NCBI GenBank assembly: GCA_021780625.1
Contig: JAJXYI010000341.1
Location: forward strand, 1-16,567
Reading direction: 5' to 3'
Length of the DNA: 16,567 nucleotides
Origin: a bacterium
Lineage (GTDB): Bacteria; Verrucomicrobiota; Verrucomicrobiae; Opitutales; Opitutaceae
The position numbers were made by a program, and so were the translations under genes. This document shows, piece after piece, positions 1-6,587 of the stretch; the stretch's first letter is position 1; each line of letters starts with the position of its first letter. Under the pieces are notes generated by a model, which worked only from the letters and a program-made list of their open reading frames with translations, was not told the DNA's origin and did no database searches.

Positions 1-276
1 CGGTGGTCGCTCGCCCTTCCCTTTCTCATGGTGCTGATCGCGTTCCTCATGATGAGCCCGGTCCGATACCCCAGCGGCAAGAATGTCAACATGCAGACCA
101 AGACGAAGCTCCGCAGCTTCGTTCTGCTGTTCATCGCCGCTGCGCTTCTTGTCTATTACAAGGAAGTGGGGTTGCTTCTCATCTGTCTGGGTTACATATT
201 CTTCGGCGTCGGGCGCCACGTTCGGCGCGTTCGACACCTCTCCCGACAGCAAAACACACCTGCGAATCCCGTGTGA
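1..276 (+). CDS. pssA: C-terminal part of a probable CDP-diacylglycerol-serine O-phosphatidyltransferase (5' end outside window)
   Basis: The reading frame is open from the first base and ends at a TGA at 274-276, giving the last 91 residues of a membrane protein. A hydrophobic stretch is followed by MSPVRYPSGK and NMQTKTKLRS, then another hydrophobic segment (about residues 40-70 of the visible part) and a short basic tail. The segment around SPVRYPSGK resembles the region near the C-terminus of bacterial PssA proteins, which make phosphatidylserine from CDP-diacylglycerol and serine in the inner membrane. The catalytic CDP-alcohol phosphotransferase motif would lie upstream and cannot be seen, so the name rests on this tail alone. 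Another CDP-alcohol phosphotransferase is possible. Confidence 0.6.
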   Translation, partial: RWSLALPFLMVLIAFLMMSPVRYPSGKNVNMQTKTKLRSFVLLFIAAALLVYYKEVGLLLICLGYIFFGVGRHVRRVRHLSRQQNTPANPV

Positions 277-311
277 GCAAGTTGCCAGCTTTCCCCCAAT
301 AACTCCCACCC

Positions 312-359
312 CGTGAATAACCACCCCCTTTGCCCACAGATCCGCTGCGATTATTCACA
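312..359. promoter_or_regulatory. DnaA-box-like sequences upstream of dnaN
   Basis: TTATTCACA at 351-359 matches the DnaA-box consensus TTATNCACA exactly. On the opposite strand, 312-320 reads TTATTCACG, an 8 of 9 match. Weaker partial matches (two mismatches) lie at 460-468 and 467-475, next to an AT-rich stretch at about 418-474. DnaA boxes beside dnaN can mean autoregulation or part of a replication origin. dnaA itself is not in the window, so which applies is open. Confidence 0.5.
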
Positions 360-408
360 CTGCCCGCGAGGCGTTTTCTCCTCGGAAACTGAGGGGTTGC
401 TGGTTCTA

Positions 409-437
409 TTCGCAGCCCATAATAAGACGGATATAAT
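409..437 (+). promoter_or_regulatory. Candidate sigma70-type promoter of dnaN
   Basis: A perfect -10 hexamer TATAAT is at 432-437. Seventeen bases upstream is TTCGCA (409-414), which matches four of six bases of the -35 consensus. Transcription would start near 444, about 60 bases before the dnaN start codon. An alternative weaker pair is TTGCTG (397-402) with CATAAT (418-423), but its 15-bp spacer is short. Confidence 0.45.
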
Positions 438-506
438 TCATTATTGATCCTCTTAATCTTTATCCATTGTTAACAGCGCAGGAAAATCCGACCAGCCAAC
501 GAAACG

Positions 507-1631
507 ATGAAATTCAAGATCAACCGCGATCATTTTGCCAACGGTCTCGCCCAGGTGCTCAACGTGGTCGGCTCGAAAGCCACCATGCCGATCCTGAGCA
601 ATGTGCTGATCGAGGCTGAGAAGGATCAGATCTCGCTTTCGACCACGAACCTCGACCTCGGCATCCGGTGCAAGATCAAGGCTGAGGTGAAGGAGGGCGG
701 TTCCGTGACGCTGCCCGTCAAGCGCTTGGCCAGCATCGTGCGAGAGCTGCCCAACATCGACGTCACGCTCGATTCTGCTCCCAACCACCAGGTTAAGCTG
801 TCGTCCGGCGGATCGACTTTTCGCATCATGGGCATCGGCAAGGAGGAGTTTCCGCCGTTGCCGGAGTTTGGCGACGAGAAGAGTTACACGATCGACCAGG
901 CCGAGCTGGCCTCGATGATCAAGAGCGTCGCGTACGCACAATCCCAGGACGAGACGCGTTACATCCTCAACGGCGTATTTTTCAACTTTCGCGATGGACG
1001 TTTCTCGCTGGTGGCGACCGATGGGCGCCGTCTGGCCATGACTTCGAAGGAGATGGAAATCAGCCCCGACAGCGCGGGGTCGATCATTCTTCCGGCCAAG
1101 ACCGTGGCGGAGCTGACCCGCCTCCTGGACAAGGGAGAAAAGCTCAAGATCAACTTCAACGACCGTCGCTGCGCCTTCCAGATCGCAAGCAACAAGGATT
1201 CGAGCGGCCTGGTCGACTCGATCTACCTCTATTCCAAGGTGGTTGAGGGCAATTATCCCAACTACCAGCAGGTGATCCCGAAGGAGACGCACCAGCGCAT
1301 CAAGCTCGAGCGCGAACTTTTCCTGCAGTGCATCCACCGCGCGGCGCTCGTGTGTTCCGAGAAGGCGAATTCGGTGAAGCTGAAGCTCACCAGCAATCTC
1401 ATCGAGATCACGGCCCAAAGCCCCGATTTCGGCGAGGCGCACGAGTCGATGGCCATCAACTACAGCGGTCCCGATCTCCAGGTTGCCTTCAACCCCGCGT
1501 TTGTCATCGATCCGCTCAAGGCTCTCACGAAGGACGAGATCTATTTCGAGCTGAAGGATGAGATCAGTCCCGGCGTGTTTAAGACGCTCGACAACTTCGT
1601 CTGCGTCATCATGCCGGTGAGGCTGAGTTGA
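507..1631 (+). CDS. dnaN: DNA polymerase III beta subunit (sliding clamp)
   Basis: The 374-residue product has the usual length of the bacterial beta clamp, the ring-shaped dimer that tethers DNA polymerase III to DNA during replication. The N-terminus ([17 protein letters not shown], then [13 protein letters not shown] near residues 26-38) is typical. The three repeated clamp domains are expected at about 1-120, 130-245 and 250-374. The GRRLAMTS segment in the middle domain and the C-terminal VIMPVRLS are standard landmarks; the latter corresponds to the conserved end that helps form the protein-binding pocket. The start codon has no clear Shine-Dalgarno sequence, but the N-terminus aligns well with the family. 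The gene follows pssA after a 230-bp gap containing DnaA-like boxes; dnaA is not adjacent in this window. Confidence 0.97.
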   Translation: MKFKINRDHFANGLAQVLNVVGSKATMPILSNVLIEAEKDQISLSTTNLDLGIRCKIKAEVKEGGSVTLPVKRLASIVRELPNIDVTLDSAPNHQVKLSSGGSTFRIMGIGKEEFPPLPEFGDEKSYTIDQAELASMIKSVAYAQSQDETRYILNGVFFNFRDGRFSLVATDGRRLAMTSKEMEISPDSAGSIILPAKTVAELTRLLDKGEKLKINFNDRRCAFQIASNKDSSGLVDSIYLYSKVVEGNYPNYQQVIPKETHQRIKLERELFLQCIHRAALVCSEKANSVKLKLTSNLIEITAQSPDFGEAHESMAINYSGPDLQVAFNPAFVIDPLKALTKDEIYFELKDEISPGVFKTLDNFVCVIMPVRLS

Positions 1632-1715
1632 GCCCGTCCCGGGGCTTGTGCCCGGCGGCCAAACACGGCTGAATCTCCACTGCTAGTCCCGAGGGGCCGG
1701 CAAATTCTCGCATCG

Positions 1716-2588
1716 ATGGACATTTCCTACCCGATCCTCGCCGGCATGGCGTTGTCGCTCATTCTCGCCCAGGCGAATCAGCGGCTCGCATCGCCTGTGA
1801 TCGCAATAGTGAATCGGTGGATACGCTGGCTGGTGTTTGCCTTTGGACTGGGATATATCGCCGACGCCTTCCGCTGGCTCGACCGCCCGCTTTGGGCGCT
1901 GATCCTCATTTCCTTCCTGCTGTGGTTTCTGCTCGAGACGGTCTACAACTGGATGGCGGTCTCGGCCATGAGCCTGAGTCCGATGCCCCTTTTTCCGGCC
2001 TATCGTGCGAATCCCGCCGGGGACGAGTGGCCCATGCAGAAACGGATCCTGAACGTGCGGGATTGGCTGCGCCGCTCCGGCTACCGCCCTGTGAAGGCCC
2101 TGCGCGCCGAGATCGCGCCGGGGGTCTACCTTCGCCTGTCGGTGTATCAGGACGAGGGGGGGACGACGCGGGTGCAGATCATGTTCATGCCGCAGAGCAG
2201 TGGAGCGAGCGCCATGAGTTGCGTGATCACATCGTTTGTGGCGGACGGCCGGAGGATCGTCACCGACAACCTTCACATCCCGTACGGCGGGTTTTATCCG
2301 GAACGCTGGTGCGTGGAGCGGCTGCCCTGGAGGCGGTCGATCGAGAGCCTCATGGCGCGTCATAAGCGACGGCTCGTGGGCGAGGCGCTGGTCCCCTTCG
2401 ATTTTGATCCGCTTTCCGACATCGACTCCACCCAGCGCGAGCTCGACCGCTTGAACACGGAGCTGGGGTTCCTGGTTCCTCACAGCGATCGCGAACAGCG
2501 CGGGAAGATCACGCACGAGGGCCGTTACCGGGTCTGGAAGGAGATCTGGATGCTGGATTATTTGGGGCGGAGCGCGAGGTACTCCTGA
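1716..2588 (+). CDS. Membrane-anchored protein of unknown function
   Basis: I do not recognise this 290-residue protein. Its first 85 residues contain three hydrophobic segments (roughly 4-20, 33-52 and 59-80) that look like transmembrane helices. The remaining 200 residues are soluble and mixed in charge, with a basic patch around RHKRRL (about residue 214) and a repeatedly aromatic middle (YGGFYPERW, about 187-195). That layout suggests a small membrane anchor with a cytoplasmic domain. It begins 84 bp after dnaN and ends 16 bp before moeA, so it could be cotranscribed with moeA, moaC and the Sir2 gene. Codon use looks like its neighbours, and the long unbroken frame supports it as a real gene. 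No Shine-Dalgarno sequence is obvious. A function should not be assigned. Confidence 0.8.
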   Translation: MDISYPILAGMALSLILAQANQRLASPVIAIVNRWIRWLVFAFGLGYIADAFRWLDRPLWALILISFLLWFLLETVYNWMAVSAMSLSPMPLFPAYRANPAGDEWPMQKRILNVRDWLRRSGYRPVKALRAEIAPGVYLRLSVYQDEGGTTRVQIMFMPQSSGASAMSCVITSFVADGRRIVTDNLHIPYGGFYPERWCVERLPWRRSIESLMARHKRRLVGEALVPFDFDPLSDIDSTQRELDRLNTELGFLVPHSDREQRGKITHEGRYRVWKEIWMLDYLGRSARYS

Positions 2589-2604
2589 ACGCCTTTGCGC
2601 TGCG

Positions 2605-3819
2605 ATGGACGGAACGCGCGCCAGTTTCCCCCTTTCCCCGGTCGATGCGGAGCGCCTCGTGGCGGAGGCCACGCCGGACCTGGGCTCCGAACACGTCGCG
2701 CTTTCGGGGGCGCGCGGGAGAATCCTGCGCGAGGACATCGTGGCGGACAGGCCCTTTCCGTCCTTCGACCGTGTGACGCTCGACGGCTATGCGCTGCGTT
2801 CGAGTGAGGCGGCGGCCGGAGGGTGCGGCTTCCGGGTCGCGGGGTTTCAACCCGCGGGTCGCGCTCCGATGAGCCTGCCGGCGCAGGCGGGACATTGCAT
2901 CGAGGTGGGAACGGGCGCTATCCTGCCCGTGGAGGCGGACTGTGTCGTGCCTTACGAATCGGTCGAACGCGCGGGCGACCGGATCATCCTGCGTGGAGGA
3001 GTAATTCCGCGTCCGGGCGATGCCGTGCATGCCCGCGGTTCCGACCGTATCGCGGGCTCGGTGCTGCTGCGCTCAGGCGTGCGGTTGGGAGGCCGCGAAC
3101 TCGCGGTCGCCGCCGCCTGTGGTCGTGTATCGGTTCTCGTGGCGTCCGGTGTGCGTATTGGCCTATTGGTGACGGGAGACGAGCTCGTCGAACCGGGATG
3201 CCCCGTCCTTCCGTGGCAGCAGCGGCGCAGCAACGATCTGGCGCTTTGCGCGGCCCTCGAGGCGGCCGGCGCGGAGGTGTCGGTGAGGCATGCCCGCGAC
3301 GACACGGCGCAGCTGGGCGCCGCCCTGAGCGGGCTGCTGGAGGGCTGCGACTTTCTCGTGACGACGGGAGGCATATCCCGGGGGAGGTTGGACCTGCTGC
3401 CCGAGCTGTTCGAGCGGGCGGGCGCGCAGAGGATCTTTCACGGGATTACCCAGCGCCCGGGAAAACCCCTGTGGTTTGGAACGGCTCGGGGAAAGCCAAT
3501 CTTCGGGCTTCCGGGCAATCCGGTGTCCTCGTACACGTGCCTGCATCGCTTCGTGCTGCCGGCTCTCGGGCATGCGGCGGGAGCGACCGCGGCCGCGCCG
3601 GAATTTGTTTCCCTGGCCGAACCCGCGGCATCAGACCGGCGCCTCACACTCTATGTCCCGGCGGTTCTGGTGACGAGCGGACGGAGTGCCCGCCTGGCTC
3701 CATTCAATACATCGGGCGACCTGGCTGCGCTTCTGGAAACGGATGGCTTCGTGGAGATTCCCCCGGGGGGCGAGGGGGTTTCCGCCGGATTCCTTGCCCC
3801 TTTTCGGCGCTGGGTCTAG
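2605..3819 (+). CDS. moeA: Molybdopterin molybdenumtransferase MoeA
   Basis: MoeA inserts molybdate into adenylylated molybdopterin, the last common step of molybdenum cofactor synthesis in the cytoplasm. The 404-residue length is normal. Family motifs appear in order: LDGYA (59-63, usually MDGYA), GAILPVEADCVV (104-115), LLVTGDELVEPG (187-198), RRSND (207-211), TTGGISRGRLD (253-263, the family's GGxSxGxxD), RPGKPLWFG (284-292) and GLPGNPVSS (301-309). The aspartates of the DGYA, TGDE and GRLD motifs are retained, so the protein should be active. It starts 16 bp after the unknown membrane gene and ends 12 bp before moaC, which fits one operon. Only these two cofactor genes are here; the rest of the pathway must be elsewhere. 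Confidence 0.95.
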   Translation: MDGTRASFPLSPVDAERLVAEATPDLGSEHVALSGARGRILREDIVADRPFPSFDRVTLDGYALRSSEAAAGGCGFRVAGFQPAGRAPMSLPAQAGHCIEVGTGAILPVEADCVVPYESVERAGDRIILRGGVIPRPGDAVHARGSDRIAGSVLLRSGVRLGGRELAVAAACGRVSVLVASGVRIGLLVTGDELVEPGCPVLPWQQRRSNDLALCAALEAAGAEVSVRHARDDTAQLGAALSGLLEGCDFLVTTGGISRGRLDLLPELFERAGAQRIFHGITQRPGKPLWFGTARGKPIFGLPGNPVSSYTCLHRFVLPALGHAAGATAAAPEFVSLAEPAASDRRLTLYVPAVLVTSGRSARLAPFNTSGDLAALLETDGFVEIPPGGEGVSAGFLAPFRRWV

Positions 3820-3831
3820 GGACTTTCGCGC

Positions 3832-4314
3832 ATGTTCAGCCATTTGGATGAAAATGACAGGCCGGCGATGGTGAACGTCGGCGAAAAAGCCATTACCCAC
3901 CGGACCGCCACCGCCGAGGCACGGGTGTGGCTGCCGGCGGCCCTTGCGGCGCTGTTGCGCGACGGGGAGATCGCCTCGAAGAAGGGGCCGGTATTTCAGA
4001 CCGCGATCCTCGCGGGCATCATGGGGGCCAAAAAGACCTCCGAACTCATTCCGCTTTGCCATCCCCTGCCGCTAGAGGACTGCAGGGTGGAAATTCGCGC
4101 CGGTACACCGGAGGCCGACGGCTCCGTGGAGCTGGAGGTACGCTGCCATGTGGAGACGCATGCCCGCACCGGTGTCGAGATGGAGGCCCTCGCGGGCGTC
4201 AGCGTGGCCGCATTGACGCTGTACGACATGGGCAAGGCCGTGACCAAGGGCATCACGATCCGGGAAACGCGTTTGTTGGAGAAGACCGGCGGCAAGAGCG
4301 ATTATCGCGCCTGA
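3832..4314 (+). CDS. moaC: Cyclic pyranopterin monophosphate synthase MoaC
   Basis: MoaC acts with MoaA in the first step of molybdenum cofactor synthesis, converting the GTP-derived intermediate to cyclic pyranopterin monophosphate. The 160-residue product is of standard length. It shows SELIPLCHPLPL (70-81), ETHARTGVEMEAL (108-120), LTLYDMGKAV (128-137) and a C-terminal LLEKTGGKSDYRA. Asp132 and Lys135 in YDMGKAV line up with the catalytic Asp and Lys known from E. coli MoaC. An AGGGA at 3818-3822, nine bases before the ATG, is one of the few plausible Shine-Dalgarno sequences in the window; it overlaps the moeA stop codon. Tight spacing to moeA supports cotranscription. Confidence 0.97.
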   Translation: MFSHLDENDRPAMVNVGEKAITHRTATAEARVWLPAALAALLRDGEIASKKGPVFQTAILAGIMGAKKTSELIPLCHPLPLEDCRVEIRAGTPEADGSVELEVRCHVETHARTGVEMEALAGVSVAALTLYDMGKAVTKGITIRETRLLEKTGGKSDYRA

Positions 4315-4335
4315 CGCGGCCGGCGCCCAGACTTC

Positions 4336-5184
4336 ATGCCTGCGGACCGACAGCGCCTTAGCGAGGCCGCCAAGATCATCGCCTCGGCCGAGGCGATTCT
4401 CGTGTGTGCCGGCGCGGGCCTGGGTGTCGATTCGGGCCTGCCCGACTATCGCGGCGCCGAGGGTTTCTGGCGGGCGTATCCTGCGGCGAAAAAGCTCGGT
4501 CTCTCGTTCGAGGAGCTTGCGAATCCACGCTGGTTCGACCTGGACCCGGGGCTTGCCTGGGGATTCTACGGGCACCGCTTCGAACTTTATCGCCGAACCT
4601 CCCCTCATCCCGGGCATGCGGTCCTGCTGCGCTGGGCGGAGTCCAAGAAACATGGATACTACGTATTCACGTCCAACGTGGACGGCCAGTTTCAGAAGGC
4701 GGGATTTTCGGACGAGCGGATCGTCGAATGCCACGGCTCGCTGCTGCACCTGCAATGTGTGAAGCCCTGTTGCTCGGCCTCGTGGCCCGCGCCGGCGGAC
4801 CTGCGGTTCGACGTGGATCCGGAGACCCTGCGGCTGCGTTCCGAGCCCCCGCGCTGCATGAGTTGCAGCGGCCCCGCCAGGCCGAACGTGCTGATGTTCG
4901 ATGACGTCCGTTGGACGGACGGGCGCAGTGCGGCGCGCCAGATCCGCTTCAGGTTGTGGCTTCGTGGCCTGACCAGGGGCCGGCTTGCGGTGATCGAACT
5001 TGGCGCAGGCGTGGCGGTGCCCACTGTGCGCACGACCGCCGAACAGGTGGCGAGCGCCGCGGGCGTACCGATCATTCGGATCAATCCGCGCAACGCCGAA
5101 ACCTCGGACGGGGGACTGTCGATCGAGGCGGGAGCGCTCGAAGCGCTCACGCTCCTGGACGAGCGCATCCGCATGCTGATCTGA
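4336..5184 (+). CDS. Sir2-family NAD-dependent deacylase-like protein (divergent subfamily)
   Basis: The Sir2 fold is recognisable from its NAD-site motifs: CAGAGLGVDSGLPDYRG (24-40), TSNVDGQFQKAG (112-123), ECHGSL (131-136, with His133 as the expected catalytic base) and ARPNVLMFDD (181-190). A four-cysteine zinc site can be built from Cys141, Cys145 or 146, Cys174 and Cys177. Several positions depart from classical sirtuins: GAGxS has Gly for Ser, TQNID reads TSNVD, the FGE segment reads FDD, and the usual GTS is replaced by ELGAG (221-225). I recall a bacterial subfamily with the GAGxGVDSGLPD and RPNxLMF pattern, whose substrate I do not know. The gene follows moaC by 21 bp and is probably the last of that unit. 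Deacylation of proteins is inferred from the family; ADP-ribosyl transfer is the alternative. Confidence 0.85.
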   Translation: MPADRQRLSEAAKIIASAEAILVCAGAGLGVDSGLPDYRGAEGFWRAYPAAKKLGLSFEELANPRWFDLDPGLAWGFYGHRFELYRRTSPHPGHAVLLRWAESKKHGYYVFTSNVDGQFQKAGFSDERIVECHGSLLHLQCVKPCCSASWPAPADLRFDVDPETLRLRSEPPRCMSCSGPARPNVLMFDDVRWTDGRSAARQIRFRLWLRGLTRGRLAVIELGAGVAVPTVRTTAEQVASAAGVPIIRINPRNAETSDGGLSIEAGALEALTLLDERIRMLI

Positions 5185-5214
5185 GACCTGTTGGGCAATG
5201 GGGTGGATTTTTCT

Positions 5215-5246
5215 TGGAGAGGGGGTGCTCCTCTCGTGGAGAGTGG
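5215..5246 (+). promoter_or_regulatory. Paired direct repeat, candidate enhancer-binding site
   Basis: TGGAGAGGGG (5215-5224) and TGGAGAGTGG (5237-5246) are near-identical and 22 bp apart start to start, about two helical turns. Between them CCTCTC (5230-5235) is the inverted form. It can pair either with the upstream GAGAGG (5217-5222) or, through CTCTC (5231-5235), with the downstream GAGAG (5239-5243). The block lies about 70-100 bp upstream of the start predicted from the sigma54-type element, where enhancer-binding activators usually bind. Activator identity is unknown. Confidence 0.35.
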
Positions 5247-5290
5247 TTTGTGGGCTGCCGATGGGACGGGTGCGGCGGAGTGCCCCGATT

Positions 5291-5306
5291 TGGCAAGCGA
5301 TCTGCT
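5291..5306 (+). promoter_or_regulatory. Candidate sigma54 (-24/-12) promoter of the porin-urt operon
   Basis: TGGCAAGCGATCTGCT matches the sigma54 consensus TGGCAYG-N4-TTGCW at all but two specified positions. The invariant GG (5292-5293) and GC (5304-5305) are exactly ten bases apart. Transcription would start near 5317, about 74 bases before the porin ATG. Sigma54 promoters commonly drive nitrogen-assimilation genes, which fits the urea-uptake genes downstream. Nothing in the window shows that the organism has rpoN. Confidence 0.5.
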
Positions 5307-5330
5307 TAAGGGCCGGATGGGCTCGCGCGA

Positions 5331-5350
5331 TCGGGACCATTTGGTGCCGA
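5331..5350. promoter_or_regulatory. Inverted repeat in the porin leader, possible operator or RNA hairpin
   Basis: TCGGGACC (5331-5338) and GGTGCCGA (5343-5350) form an eight-base dyad with a single G/G mismatch around the four-base centre ATTT. It lies just downstream of the predicted sigma54 start, so it could be a repressor site or a 5'-UTR hairpin. The ACCA/TGGT core recalls the NtrC consensus, but the half-sites are one base too close. Confidence 0.35.
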
Positions 5351-5390
5351 GCGACGCCCAACCAAGCACAACACAATACCACACACGCTT

Positions 5391-6398
5391 ATGTCCAAGC
5401 ATCTGACCCTGTTAGCGGGTTGCGCAGTCACGGCCCTCGCGCTCGTTTCGAACGCCTCCGCCGACGTCAAGTTGAACGACAACATCACGCTCAGCGGATA
5501 CGCGGCCGGCGCCTACATGAATTACAAGGCGTCGGGTGCCCCGGGCGTGGACTCGTTGTTCGACGCTTCGAAGCCGATCCCCGGAGGCGGCGATGCCAAC
5601 GACCTGCTCACGAAGTTCACGTTCAACTACAAACCGGTGACGACCGTGATCAGTTTCAACTACTTCCCGAACCTGACGGGAAGCGAGTTCACAGTACTCG
5701 ACGCCTACGCGACCTACGATTTTGGCAACGGATTCTCCATCACGGGTGGAAAATTCCTGAGCTACATGGGCTACGAGTCGTTCTATCCCGCGAGCATGGA
5801 CCAGATCAGTTACGCGGATGGCGATTTCCTCGCGCCGATTCCCGGATACCACACCGGCGTGCACATGGACTACACCCAGGGCGCGATCAGCACGGGTGTT
5901 GCGGCGCTCGACTCCGTTTACTCGCCCTTTGGTCCGACGAAGGGTGACGGCGAACTCAAGCACAACGCCGGTTTCGAGGGCTATGTGACGTATAGCGCGA
6001 ACGGGCTGACCTTGTGGGGCGGGGTCGCACACGACACGAAGGGCGGCTTCGAGGTGCATTCCGTCACCACCGTCGACGTCTGGTCCAGCTATCAGGCCAC
6101 CAAGGATGCCCGGCTCGGCGCCGAGTTCGTCTCGAAGGACGGCGGCCCGGGCGCCAAGGGCACCAACTGGATAGCCTTTATGGACTACAGCTTCTCCCCG
6201 ACCGTCTCGTCGGCCTTCCGCGTGAGCGGCGAGGAGATGGCCGACGGTGGCCCGAAGTTCACCAAGTACACGATATGCCCCGCGCTGGCCGTGACGCCCG
6301 CGCTCTCGGTCCGCGTCGAGTATTCGTATTACTCCTACAGCAACTACACTTCGAGCAGCGCCAACTTCATCGGCATCCAGTCGATCTTCAAATTCTGA
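5391..6398 (+). CDS. Outer-membrane beta-barrel porin (BBP2-like), candidate urea channel
   Basis: The 335-residue protein begins with a Sec signal peptide (basic MSKH, hydrophobic core, cleavage predicted after SNASA at about residue 24). The mature part is built of alternating polar/aromatic strands and ends in the terminal phenylalanine typical of outer-membrane barrels (IQSIFKF). Segments such as VLDAYATYDFGNGFSITGGKF followed by an MGYESFYPAS-like stretch and GYHTGVHMDY resemble the BBP2-like porin family found in Verrucomicrobiota and Planctomycetota. It is the first gene after a sigma54-type promoter and precedes urtA by 189 bp. Its place in front of a full urea transporter and urease suggests that it admits urea or related small nitrogen compounds across the outer membrane. 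That role is inferred only from context. No Shine-Dalgarno sequence is seen; the leader just before the ATG is A/C-rich. Confidence 0.85.
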   Translation: MSKHLTLLAGCAVTALALVSNASADVKLNDNITLSGYAAGAYMNYKASGAPGVDSLFDASKPIPGGGDANDLLTKFTFNYKPVTTVISFNYFPNLTGSEFTVLDAYATYDFGNGFSITGGKFLSYMGYESFYPASMDQISYADGDFLAPIPGYHTGVHMDYTQGAISTGVAALDSVYSPFGPTKGDGELKHNAGFEGYVTYSANGLTLWGGVAHDTKGGFEVHSVTTVDVWSSYQATKDARLGAEFVSKDGGPGAKGTNWIAFMDYSFSPTVSSAFRVSGEEMADGGPKFTKYTICPALAVTPALSVRVEYSYYSYSNYTSSSANFIGIQSIFKF

Positions 6399-6423
6399 TC
6401 GGTCCAGTTTCCCGTCTATTGGA

Positions 6424-6461
6424 GCCGGCGTTCCGCTTTAAGGCGGATTCCGGCGCCTTTT
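6424..6461 (+). terminator. Terminator-like hairpin between porin and urtA
   Basis: GCCGG (6424-6428) pairs with CCGGC (6450-6454), and TCCGC (6432-6436) pairs with GCGGA (6443-6447), with a small internal loop between the two stems and a TTTAAG loop. A run of four T follows at 6458-6461. It starts 26 bp after the porin stop. The short T-run suggests partial termination, which would keep porin transcripts in excess over urt. Confidence 0.5.
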
Positions 6462-6515
6462 CCCCTCCCCGGGGGTCTTCGCCCAGGCGAGGACCTATCC
6501 TGATAAACGCATCCT

Positions 6516-6532
6516 TTCACCACACTGGTGGC
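6516..6532. promoter_or_regulatory. NtrC-like dyad in the urtA leader
   Basis: CACCA (6518-6522), CAC, TGGTG (6526-6530) is a perfect five-base dyad. Against the enteric NtrC consensus TGCACCA-N3-TGGTGCA it matches 11 of 14 specified bases with the correct three-base centre. It lies 58 bp before the urtA ATG. No -24/-12 element is visible between it and urtA, so it may modulate the upstream promoter, act as a repressor site, or be a coincidental dyad. Confidence 0.4.
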
Positions 6533-6553
6533 GCATCCGCCTTGGGCGGTGCG
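6532..6553 (+). other. Hairpin in the urtA leader
   Basis: CGCA (6532-6535) and CCGCC (6537-6541) pair with GGCGG (6545-6549) and TGCG (6550-6553), with one bulged T and a TTG loop. No T-run follows, so it is not a terminator. It could protect the 5' end of a processed urtA message. Confidence 0.45.
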
Positions 6554-6587
6554 TGCCCTCACATCCCCAGCTCAACACCCACGATTC

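Noticed and set aside
1629..1650. Possible terminator after dnaN (short AGCCC/GGGCT inverted repeat)
   Set aside because: The stem is only five bases and no T-run follows.
4072..5382. A 436-codon minus-strand frame opposite moaC and the Sir2 gene
   Set aside because: Same shadow effect; no recognisable motif, while the plus strand carries clear MoaC and Sir2 motifs.
5191..5406. Small frame (71 codons) upstream of the porin
   Set aside because: It overlaps the porin start and the promoter elements and has no family character.
6528..6587. Upstream in-frame ATG for urtA
   Set aside because: It would add 20 residues before the signal peptide and run translation through the NtrC-like dyad and the leader hairpin; the ATG at 6588 gives a standard signal peptide.
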